From Bacteroidetes bacterium ADurb.Bin145 (GTDB taxonomy: Bacteria; Bacteroidota; Bacteroidia; Bacteroidales; VadinHA17): DNA of 64,000 nt. The stretch is taken from contig MWDJ01000011.1 in assembly GCA_002070505.1 (NCBI GenBank), positions 21,679 to 85,678 of the forward strand, written 5' to 3'. Both the position numbers and the translations under genes were made by a program. The notes beneath the pieces were generated by a model. It was not told the DNA's origin, ran no database searches, and was given only the letters and a program-made list of their open reading frames with translations. How positions within the stretch are numbered: the stretch's first letter is position 1; each line of letters opens with the position of its first letter. This document shows positions 8,607 to 16,784 of the stretch, in pieces.

Positions 8607-11021
8607 TTATTGCAATTCTTCATTTATTCTAATAGAATTTCCTAAGGGAAGTTTAAATGTTTTGGTTTTTTCGCCGTAGCGTACAGTGAAAGGATTACCA
8701 AGCAGAGATTTGATATCGCATGCTTTTAATTTACCGTTTTCCCAGCTTATATTTATCTCAAATCCGCCTCTTGCCTTAAGCCCTGTCACAGAACCATTTT
8801 TCCAGCTGACCGGCAATGCAGGTAACAGGGAGATTTCACCTGCATGACTTTGTAAAAGGCATTCCGCAACACCAGCCGTAAATCCGAAGTTGGCATCCGA
8901 CTGGTTACTTGACGGGTTATGCAGATTATTTCCTATTCCGCCTCTTGGCATCTGTGTACCAGGTATGTCTCTTCTTATTGGCGGGACACGGAAGAACTGC
9001 CGGATTGCTGTATCGGCTCTTATGCCATTCTCAAGACGTGCCCAGTCGCAGATATCCCAGGCGCTTGGCCAGCCTAATCTTGAAACACGCGGTTCCAGCC
9101 ATTTTTGGATTGCTGCAGCTATTTCAGGATCCTTTCTCAACGTTATTGAATTACCGGGGAAGAATCCGAAGTTAGCAGACATATTGTGACCTTCATTGCC
9201 TCTTATCCAGTCCTCCAGCCATACCTGCAGAAGACCATCTTTACCGATCATATAAGGCGGTATCTGGTCAAGTGCTTTTTCAAGCATATCACTGAATTCC
9301 TTGTCGACATTCAGGATCTTTGCAGCCTCGATGCAGTGAGGGAAAAGGTCTTTAATCATACCGATGTTCATTGTTGTAGAGGGAGCAAGGAATGCCTCTT
9401 CAGCACCTTCTCTGACAAAGAATCCCTGTTCAGGCGACATTGAGAACGGAATTACCAGGTAATTATATTTTGGTTCATATGTCATTATATCTGTCAGGAA
9501 TTGTGCAGCCCCTTTCATAATGGGATAATACTCTTTCAGGAATTCCAGATCGCCTGTGTACAGATAATGTTCCCAGATATGCTGGCATAACCAAACACCT
9601 CCAACGGGCCACATCCCGTAGCGGGCTGCATCAACAGGTGCGGTACCGCGCCAAAGATCTGTATTATGATGAGCTACCCATCCTCCTGCATTGTAATATA
9701 ATTTAGCTGTTTTAGCACCATTTTCCGAAAGATCTTTTATCAGGTTAAACAAAGGGGGTGTACATTCTGTCAGATTTGTTACCTCTGCCGGCCAGTAGTT
9801 CATCTCAGTGTTAATATTAATTGTGTATTTACTTCCCCAGTTAGGCAGCAGATCCTGATTCCATCTTGCCTGTAAATTAGCCGGTTCACTTCCGGCCCTG
9901 CTGCTTGAAACGAGAATGTAACGACCGAACTGGAATATTTTGGATAGCAGTTCCGGATCGGAGAGTCCCTTTTTAAGGTCAGCAATTCTCACATCCGTAG
10001 GTTTTTCATTCATCATGGGATCGCCAATTTTAAGATGCACACGCCCCATCAATCCTGAGAAATCTTTCAGGTGGGTGTTTTTCAGGGTATTATAATCTTT
10101 GCCTGAAATATCCGATAAAATCTTTTCGCATTTAGCTGCAGGATCCCCGCTTATATCCTTATAATTAACAAAACTGGTGGCAATTATAAGTACAAATGTT
10201 ACAGAATTGGAATTTGTGATCACAAGGCTTGAATCAGTCGCTTCAAGTTTTCCTTTATCGGGTGTTGCAATTAGTGAAGTCTGAAATTTTGTACCAGGGC
10301 CATCGACTTTTGCAATGAGCCAGCTGTCGCTTTTCGGGAGATATTTCCAGGTACCATTCATAGTCAGCTTGTTATCCTTGGCGATTGATTCTTCAAGGAA
10401 AGGGCTTCTTAGTTTTGCCTCTACAGAGACTTTTCCCGGTTTGTTTGCTGAGACTTTCATCACCATTGCATGATCGGGATATGACATGAAAATCTCCCGT
10501 GTCATCTTAACATTTCCGTCGGTATAGCTTATCTTAACAATACCGGTTTCCATATCCAGCTCACGGTAGTAGTCTTTTATTGAGTCTCCTGTTATCTTAA
10601 AGTCAAGAAGAAAGTCGCCTAACGGCTGATAAGCCTGCTGAGCCGCCGGTATTCCATAAAAATGCTCGTCAGCCAGTTTTTCAGCTTCCTTGTATTTACC
10701 TGCAAATACAAGGTCTTTGATTTTATCAAAATATCTGTATGCTTCAGGATCGTTATAATCATGGGGTTTCCCGGACCAGAATGCAGATTCATTCAAAGCG
10801 ATACGTTCATTGCGTACTTTTCCAAAAACGTTCGCTCCCATGTAGCCGTTCCCTATGAACATACCATCAAGCCAAACCTTTTCGGCGGGTTTGTCATACC
10901 ATAGAACCATCTCTTTTGCTTCAGGCGGTTTTTGAGAGGAAGTTGAACAGGATGTTGGTATCATCAAAACAGCCATAATCAGAATGATAACTTCTCTCAT
11001 GTGAAAAATAACTTTTTTCAT
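8607..11021 (-). CDS. GH95 alpha-L-fucosidase/alpha-L-galactosidase lipoprotein
   Basis: This is an 804-residue lipoprotein (lipobox IPTSC, Cys25) of typical GH95 length. The N-terminal beta-sandwich starts at about 36 (WYDKPAEKVW) and leads to an (alpha/alpha)6 barrel. Visible catalytic features are N402-I-N404 in the NINTEMNYWPAE motif, HHNTDLW at 451-457 and the general acid Glu531 in SMSPE. The family hydrolyses terminal alpha-1,2-L-fucose by inversion, and some PUL members remove alpha-L-galactose from xylan. It closely resembles the 16785-19163 protein along its whole length. The HRHxSHL motif of most GH95 enzymes is replaced by GHNMSANFG. It starts at the divergent promoter region shared with the GH97 gene. 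Confidence 0.9.
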   Translation of the reverse strand: MKKVIFHMREVIILIMAVLMIPTSCSTSSQKPPEAKEMVLWYDKPAEKVWLDGMFIGNGYMGANVFGKVRNERIALNESAFWSGKPHDYNDPEAYRYFDKIKDLVFAGKYKEAEKLADEHFYGIPAAQQAYQPLGDFLLDFKITGDSIKDYYRELDMETGIVKISYTDGNVKMTREIFMSYPDHAMVMKVSANKPGKVSVEAKLRSPFLEESIAKDNKLTMNGTWKYLPKSDSWLIAKVDGPGTKFQTSLIATPDKGKLEATDSSLVITNSNSVTFVLIIATSFVNYKDISGDPAAKCEKILSDISGKDYNTLKNTHLKDFSGLMGRVHLKIGDPMMNEKPTDVRIADLKKGLSDPELLSKIFQFGRYILVSSSRAGSEPANLQARWNQDLLPNWGSKYTININTEMNYWPAEVTNLTECTPPLFNLIKDLSENGAKTAKLYYNAGGWVAHHNTDLWRGTAPVDAARYGMWPVGGVWLCQHIWEHYLYTGDLEFLKEYYPIMKGAAQFLTDIMTYEPKYNYLVIPFSMSPEQGFFVREGAEEAFLAPSTTMNIGMIKDLFPHCIEAAKILNVDKEFSDMLEKALDQIPPYMIGKDGLLQVWLEDWIRGNEGHNMSANFGFFPGNSITLRKDPEIAAAIQKWLEPRVSRLGWPSAWDICDWARLENGIRADTAIRQFFRVPPIRRDIPGTQMPRGGIGNNLHNPSSNQSDANFGFTAGVAECLLQSHAGEISLLPALPVSWKNGSVTGLKARGGFEINISWENGKLKACDIKSLLGNPFTVRYGEKTKTFKLPLGNSIRINEELQ

Positions 11022-11701
11022 ATAGTTGTTTTTAAGTAATTTCTTCGCCAGTCAGTAAAACTGAAAATAGGTCGGATATAATTACAACTTTAAAAATGGA
11101 CTGCCAAACTATTAAAATCATTTTGATTATAAAGAGCTGGATATTAATTTTCCAATAGTTAAAAATTTAAATTCTATTTATTCGGGGTTGTAAAGAATCA
11201 TGAACCAGATTATTAATAAGATTGTAACATTTGTTTTTAATTACAAGGTTTTCGCTTATTTCGCCCGTCTTCAACACCCCTTTTAAATAAAATTTTGCTT
11301 TCCCGGTAACTTTCTCGTATAAAATTATAATAAATATAATATATAGAACTATTAAAATTAATAAATTTAAAAATGCATAATCAATATATATCTAATTCAT
11401 TTTTAATGTATAATCCGGTTATGTAAACAGCGACCAATAAAATACATAACACATGAAAAAGTGGATTTCAAATGTGGTCATTATCAGGCAAATGCTTATA
11501 TTCAATATTAAAACTACAATTATTGATAAGATACTAATTTTGTTTTCAAACCTGATATCTATTATCAGAAATAATTTTGGTTTTGCATTTCAGCCGGCTG
11601 AATATTTCGGCTTTAAACAAATAAATAACAATATTTTTATTAGCACTATTTGAGAGTTTATTATATAATGTAATATGTCAGAAATATTAAAATATACGAA
11701 T
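11022..11701. promoter_or_regulatory. Divergent intergenic promoter region between GH95 and GH97 genes
   Basis: This AT-rich 680-bp spacer must hold the promoters of the minus-strand GH95 gene and the plus-strand GH97 gene. At 11304-11323 it contains CGGTAACTTTCTCGTATAAA, which recurs with one mismatch upstream of susC. I found no convincing TAnnTTTG element paired with a -33 element. A 66-codon open frame at 11453-11653 looks like chance coding in AT-rich DNA. Confidence 0.55.
11304..11323 (-). promoter_or_regulatory. Shared 20-bp motif, copy 1 (candidate operator)
   Basis: CGGTAACTTTCTCGTATAAA on the plus strand matches 19 of 20 bases at 24451-24470. It lies about 280 bp upstream of the GH95 start at 11021 and points the same way relative to a minus-strand gene as the susC copy. 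It is not clearly palindromic, so assignment to the LacI regulator is only a guess. Confidence 0.4.
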
Positions 11702-13561
11702 ATGAAATCAATTAACAGAGGGATGTTACTAATAAGCATATTTTGCTTTCTGAACCAGTGCGGTATTCAGAAGAAGGTGTCAGATGCAATTCAGGTCTAC
11801 AGCCCTGATGGTAAAATATGTGTTGAAATGTTTAAAGGCACTGATTCTAAGCTTTTGTACAAAGTTACAGCCTCTGGAATGGAGATAATTACTCCTTCGA
11901 GGTTCGGAATTATAAGTGATAGTATTGATCTGGGTTCCAATATTACATTTGGATCAGTTGAGTCAGGGATGATTGATGAGACATATTCAGTTTTCGGTAT
12001 TCATAATAAAGCAATTAATCGTTGTAATACTAAAACAGTTGAAGTTCGGACCGGAGGAGAGAAGTGGTTTCTTGATATACGCGCATATAATGATGGTGTT
12101 GCAGTTCGTAGCCGGCTTTCAGCTAAACCGGATCGTCATATCACAGGTGAAGTAACAGAATGGAAGCTACCGTCTAATACTCTATACTGGTATCAGACTG
12201 ACCTTGTTTCCTATGAAGGAACATTTCAAAAAGTTTTAACAGACACTCTCGCATCCGATCAGATTATTGGACTGCCTGTAACTGCATTATTATCATCGGG
12301 TAAATATGCTTTATTAACAGAAGCCAATTTGGTTGATTATTCTGATCTTGCTGTTAAGTCAGGAGAAGGGGGGACGTTAAAAGGCTTTTTCCATGCAGAG
12401 GAAAAGGGATGGTTCACAAATGACGAAGTTACTCAACCCTGGAGAGTAATCCTTATTCCGGATGATCTAAATGCTTTAGTCAATAGTGATTTGATACGAA
12501 ATCTTTGTCCGCCACCTTCATCAGAATTGGTAAATGCAGACTGGATAAAACCTGGCCGCGCGGCATGGAACTGGTGGTCAACACCTGCACTTGTATATAA
12601 CCAACAGCATCAATGGATTGATTGGACAAAACAATTAGGCTTTGAGTTTTACCTGATTGATGCAGGTTGGACCCGGTGGCAAGAAGGTAATATGAATGCA
12701 TGGGATTGCCTTACAGAGGTAGTCAGTTATGCAAAGTCTGTCGGAGTCGATATCTGGATCTGGCTTCATTCAAGGGAAGTTTCTAATGAAGCAGACCGTA
12801 CAAGGATATTTGAAAATGCTGTAAAAGCTGGCGTGTCTGGACTTAAAATCGATTTTGTTCCAAAATGTACACGCGATTGGTCAAACTGGTATGAGGCGAC
12901 ATTGCGGGATGCTGCAAAAAACAGGTTAATAATAGATTTCCATGGTCCCGTAAAGCCAACAGGACGTGAACGCACATGGCCAAATGAACTTACCCGGGAA
13001 GCCATCAGAGGTCATGAATACCATATTAAAAGGTATAACCGGATACTGGAACCTGATCATGATTGTACTGTACCATTTAACCGGTTTGTACAGGGATTTG
13101 CCGATTACACACCGACTGTTTTTAATCCGTCCGAACTCCTGGGATATACCTGGACCCGTGAAATTGCTCAGGCAATAGTGTTTACATCACCATTTTTATG
13201 TTATGCCGATCACCCTGAAAATTATTTGAAAAATCCGGCAGTTGATATAATAAAGTCTATTCCTTCAACCTGGGACGAAACCATTGTCCTGCAGGATAGT
13301 GAAATAGGAAAGTGTGCTGCGTTTGCCCGACGTAGTGCAAATACCTGGTTTATTGGTGTAATAAACGGCGGTGAAAATAAAAATATAAATATTCCTCTGA
13401 GATTTTTACAGGCAGGTTCTTACAAGATGGATGCCTGTGAAGATGATCCTGATCGGGATGATGATATTAATAAATATGTAAGTACGGTTAGCCAGTCGGA
13501 CAGTATTAAATTAACAATAAGACCGAAAGGAGGTTTTGTGGCGAAATTAACCAGATTGTAA
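11702..13561 (+). CDS. GH97 glycosidase (retaining, alpha-galactosidase-like), lipoprotein
   Basis: I chose the ATG at 11702 over an in-frame ATG at 11675, because it puts MKSINRG and a hydrophobic core directly before a lipobox-like LNQC. The protein has an N-terminal beta-sandwich, a catalytic barrel (AAWNWWS, YLIDAGW, GLKIDF) and a C-terminal beta domain. The Asp of KIDF and the Glu of LTREAIRG, 49 residues apart, match the nucleophile and acid/base positions of retaining GH97 enzymes such as BtGH97b (Asp415/Glu470). The inverting SusB type uses Glu residues instead. This points to alpha-D-galactosidase or a related retaining activity. It is one of two GH97 genes in the window. Confidence 0.88.
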   Translation: MKSINRGMLLISIFCFLNQCGIQKKVSDAIQVYSPDGKICVEMFKGTDSKLLYKVTASGMEIITPSRFGIISDSIDLGSNITFGSVESGMIDETYSVFGIHNKAINRCNTKTVEVRTGGEKWFLDIRAYNDGVAVRSRLSAKPDRHITGEVTEWKLPSNTLYWYQTDLVSYEGTFQKVLTDTLASDQIIGLPVTALLSSGKYALLTEANLVDYSDLAVKSGEGGTLKGFFHAEEKGWFTNDEVTQPWRVILIPDDLNALVNSDLIRNLCPPPSSELVNADWIKPGRAAWNWWSTPALVYNQQHQWIDWTKQLGFEFYLIDAGWTRWQEGNMNAWDCLTEVVSYAKSVGVDIWIWLHSREVSNEADRTRIFENAVKAGVSGLKIDFVPKCTRDWSNWYEATLRDAAKNRLIIDFHGPVKPTGRERTWPNELTREAIRGHEYHIKRYNRILEPDHDCTVPFNRFVQGFADYTPTVFNPSELLGYTWTREIAQAIVFTSPFLCYADHPENYLKNPAVDIIKSIPSTWDETIVLQDSEIGKCAAFARRSANTWFIGVINGGENKNINIPLRFLQAGSYKMDACEDDPDRDDDINKYVSTVSQSDSIKLTIRPKGGFVAKLTRL

Positions 13562-13585
13562 TTGACCTTCAGTCTGTAATTATTT

Positions 13586-13917
13586 TCAATGTGAGAGATG
13601 CGAAGATTCACATTGCCATTCTGCTATCATGATCTTCACAGCCTCTTGAGAGGTCAGCTTCATCTTTTCTAAGTATTTCCTGTATTTTTTTACTTCCAGC
13701 TCTCTTGGGATTTTTTTCAATTTATAAGAAATAGCTGCAGCCACACCTGCAGCTTCCCCTATCCGTGCAGGACCACCTCCCATAACCAGTACATCTGTTT
13801 TAATAGTATTAGATCTCTTTTTTCTGATTATCTCAGGCGATTGAGTGATCTGCCTTTTAAGCCGCCTATTCCTAAAAGCGAGGCACCTGTTGCTGTCAAA
13901 AATTTTCTCCTTTTCAT
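13586..13917 (-). pseudogene. Remnant of a Tat-exported FAD-dependent oxidoreductase
   Basis: From an ATG at 13917 the sequence reads as a Tat signal (MKRRKFLTATGASLLGIGG) but stops after 29 codons at 13828-13830. Moving one base gives a seamless continuation (SPEIIRKKRS, then TDVLVMGGGPA), the N-terminal Rossmann dinucleotide-binding motif of the FAD_oxidored family. The next residues (RIGEAAGVAAA, IPREL, then a short helix) are the extreme C-terminal motif of the same family. The gene thus appears to have suffered a frameshift plus an in-frame deletion of nearly all of its middle. The last 65 codons stay open to a TGA at 13586-13588. It lies between the GH97 and GH95 genes on the opposite strand. 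Confidence 0.7.
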
Positions 13918-14260
13918 TTTAATTAATATTGCATTAATAATCAGGTTTGTTTAAAGTTAAGTAAGAAAAAAAATGAACAGTTGGAAGGATATCAATTTCA
14001 GTCAGGTTTATTTTAACACAAAACCAACCACTTAGTAACACAAATTTATCCATTTTCTCCCGGATTTTCAGATTAGTTCACTGTGTTAATATTCTCAGTA
14101 CTTCAGGATAGGCTGTTCTTATACAACATTGTCAGCAAAGATTATCTATTATGATTAGTAATATATTGCCAACTTGCTTTTTAACAACGATATAGGTAAA
14201 TTTATAAATTGTTGTAATTATTTGTCTAGTACTTAATTTGATTTATTAAAATACGATACT
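13918..14260. other. Intergenic region upstream of plus-strand GH95 gene
   Basis: This AT-rich spacer precedes the GH95 gene that starts at 14261 and should hold its promoter, and formerly that of the pseudogene. I found no clear TAnnTTTG element, strong hairpin or copy of the shared 20-bp motif. Confidence 0.4.
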
Positions 14261-16687
14261 ATGCACGTTAAAATGTTTTTTCTGGTTTGTTTTAGTCTGG
14301 GTATTCAGTCACTCTGCTCTCAAAAGAATAATATAGAAGTTATACAGGATGAAATGTGCTGGTGGTATAATAAACCTGCAACAAAGTACTGGGAGGGACT
14401 CCCAATCGGAACCGGACGATTTGCGGGAATGGTATCTGGCAAAACGTCGGATGAAGTTATCCCTTTTAATGATGAAACTTTATGGACAGGGGGGCCTTAT
14501 AATCCAAATAATCCGAATGGTCCTGAAATCTTAAAGAATATTCGAAAATATGCTTTAGAAAAAGATTGGGTAAACGCAGATAAAGAAGCTGAAAAACTCT
14601 CCAGCGATCCAATGAGTGTGCAATACTATCAGCCAATGGGCCGGTTGCACATTCAATTTCCCGGACATGATGAGGGCAGAGTAGAAAAATATATCAGAAA
14701 ATTAAGCATGGATAGTGCCATGGTTACTATTTCATATCAACTCGACGGTGTGGATTATAAAAGGGAAGTTTTTGCCAGTTACCCGGATCAGGTAATTGTG
14801 ATGAGGTTAAAATCAAATAAGAAAGGTGCGATTGATATTAATGTGTGGTTGTCCAGTCTTCAACCGTCAGCAACAACCTATTTTGAAAACGATGTTATTG
14901 TAATTGAAGGCACAACAATTGAGAATACTGAAAACCCTTATAACTTAAGAATATTACCTGCACAAATGAAATGGCAATCGAAGGTGAAAATACTTCAGGA
15001 AGGTGGAAGTCTTACAAGAGGTTCGGGTGAGAACAGAAATAAAATCATTGTTAAAAATGCCAATGCAGTTACTTTAATCCTGGCAGGAGCCACGAATTGG
15101 AAAAACTGGAACGATGTCTCAGAAAATGAAAAAGACAAATGTGCGGAATACATTTCAAGAGCATCTCATTACACTTATCCTCAGCTTAAAGAACGACATT
15201 TAAAAGACTATTTACCCTTATTCCATACCTGTAAGATTGATTTAGGTAAGAATAGGAATTCAGAATTAAATACAACGCAAAGAATGGATAGGTTAAGGGC
15301 AGGTGAAAATGACCCGTTGTATATTTCACAATATTTTCAATATGGCCGGTATCTTTTGCTTGCAGGGGCCAGGGAAAATACACTGGCTTTTAATAATCAC
15401 AACATATGGCTGGATGATCTTGAAGGACGGTGGAGAGGCAGATGGACATTAAACATTAATATTGAAGAATGCTACTGGCCTGTTGAAAGTACTAACCTGC
15501 CCGATATCAATGAATCTTTACTTCTCTTTGTCGAGAATTTAGCCGAAGCCGGAGCCAGAACAGCTAAAGAGTTATATGGCTGCCGGGGCTGGACAGCTCA
15601 TCATGGAACAGATATATGGTTTAATACGGCGCCAACAGATGGGAATCCACAATATGCGACATGGCCCATGGGAGGGGCATGGCTTATGCAGCAATTATTT
15701 GATCATTATGAATATTGTTGCGATACATCTTATCTTAAGAGGATATATCCCTTGCTGAAAGGGGCCACAGAATTTTTTCTTGATTTCTTAATGACGGACC
15801 CTGAAACCGGATGGCTTGTGACATGCCCGTCAACCACCCCAGAAAATAGTTTTGTTACTGATAAAGAGGGAATTTGCTCTATTTCAATGGGAACATCCAT
15901 GGATAATCAACTCATACGCAATCTCTTTAGAAACTGTATAACAGCATGCAAAGTACTAAATACAGACAGCGAACTAAGACAAAAGCTTGGAGATAATTTG
16001 ATGAAGTTGCCTCCGCATCAGGTTGGACGATTTGGACAACTGCAGGAATGGTTGTATGACTTTAAAGAAGCAGAGCCCACCCATCGGCATTTATCGCATC
16101 TTTTTGCAGCATATCCTGATGACGATATTACATTACGCAAAACACCTGAATTGGCACAAGCGGTTGGTGTAGTTCTGGAAAGAAGAGGGGACATAAATCT
16201 CGGGTGGTCAGGTGCATGGAAAATAAACCTTCATGCAAGGCTGGAAGAGCCACAATCAGCATATAATATCCTGAAAAATATGTTAACAGAAGTAAGTCTT
16301 CATCCTAGACCAGAAGATAGCCAGATTACTCCTTCCTTTGAGGGAAATCAGGCAATCCAGGGGGTGACTGCCGGAATTACAGAGATGTTGATGCAAAGTC
16401 ATTCTTCTGAAATATCACTTTTACCTGCTTTGCCAGATGAATGGAAAAATGGCGGTATTCAGGGACTTGTCGCCAGGGGTGGTTACAACATAACTATCTT
16501 TTGGAATAGTGGTAAATTAACCAGGGCACTTATATTTTCAAAATTCAGCAATAGATGCAGAATCCGGACCAAAAGCAATGCAAAAATTCTCCTCGATGGT
16601 AAAGAAATAAAAACTTACAGTCCTGAACAGAATGTATTTGAGTTTAATACAGAAGCCGGGAAATTGTATGAGATTATGTCAGTTTAA
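14261..16687 (+). CDS. GH95 alpha-L-fucosidase/alpha-L-galactosidase
   Basis: This 808-residue protein has an N-terminal hydrophobic signal ending near SLCSQ. The GH95 beta-sandwich opens with WWYNKPATKYW, and the (alpha/alpha)6 barrel carries NIN within LNINIEECYWP, HHGTDIW, the acid Glu in STTPEN, and HRHLSHLFAAYP. Unlike the minus-strand GH95 lipoproteins it keeps the HRHxSHL motif, so it belongs to a different GH95 branch. An in-frame ATG at 14273 is an alternative start. It faces the 16785-19163 GH95 gene end to end with a 97-bp gap. The likely role is removal of terminal alpha-L-fucosyl or alpha-L-galactosyl caps. Confidence 0.88.
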   Translation: MHVKMFFLVCFSLGIQSLCSQKNNIEVIQDEMCWWYNKPATKYWEGLPIGTGRFAGMVSGKTSDEVIPFNDETLWTGGPYNPNNPNGPEILKNIRKYALEKDWVNADKEAEKLSSDPMSVQYYQPMGRLHIQFPGHDEGRVEKYIRKLSMDSAMVTISYQLDGVDYKREVFASYPDQVIVMRLKSNKKGAIDINVWLSSLQPSATTYFENDVIVIEGTTIENTENPYNLRILPAQMKWQSKVKILQEGGSLTRGSGENRNKIIVKNANAVTLILAGATNWKNWNDVSENEKDKCAEYISRASHYTYPQLKERHLKDYLPLFHTCKIDLGKNRNSELNTTQRMDRLRAGENDPLYISQYFQYGRYLLLAGARENTLAFNNHNIWLDDLEGRWRGRWTLNINIEECYWPVESTNLPDINESLLLFVENLAEAGARTAKELYGCRGWTAHHGTDIWFNTAPTDGNPQYATWPMGGAWLMQQLFDHYEYCCDTSYLKRIYPLLKGATEFFLDFLMTDPETGWLVTCPSTTPENSFVTDKEGICSISMGTSMDNQLIRNLFRNCITACKVLNTDSELRQKLGDNLMKLPPHQVGRFGQLQEWLYDFKEAEPTHRHLSHLFAAYPDDDITLRKTPELAQAVGVVLERRGDINLGWSGAWKINLHARLEEPQSAYNILKNMLTEVSLHPRPEDSQITPSFEGNQAIQGVTAGITEMLMQSHSSEISLLPALPDEWKNGGIQGLVARGGYNITIFWNSGKLTRALIFSKFSNRCRIRTKSNAKILLDGKEIKTYSPEQNVFEFNTEAGKLYEIMSV

Positions 16688-16784
16688 TTATTTGTTTGAA
16701 AGTTATAAGACGTTCTGTAAACCCCCACACCAGAAATAAAAACAATTCAACGGGAACTGCTAGCAGAAAACTAGAATCCTTGAG

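Noticed and set aside
11453-11653. 66-codon open frame on the plus strand in the GH95/GH97 spacer
   Set aside because: It is very rich in Ile, Asn, Phe and Lys, as expected from AT-rich noncoding DNA. It has no ribosome site, domain or recognisable neighbour link.
13586-13783. 65-codon frame as an independent small gene
   Set aside because: Its start lies inside a Rossmann motif that continues upstream in frame, and it ends in a family C-terminal motif. A decayed larger gene explains it better.
16757-16766. CTGCTAGCAG palindrome between the convergent GH95 genes
   Set aside because: It is a short loopless palindrome without a T-run, so it is not a convincing terminator or operator.
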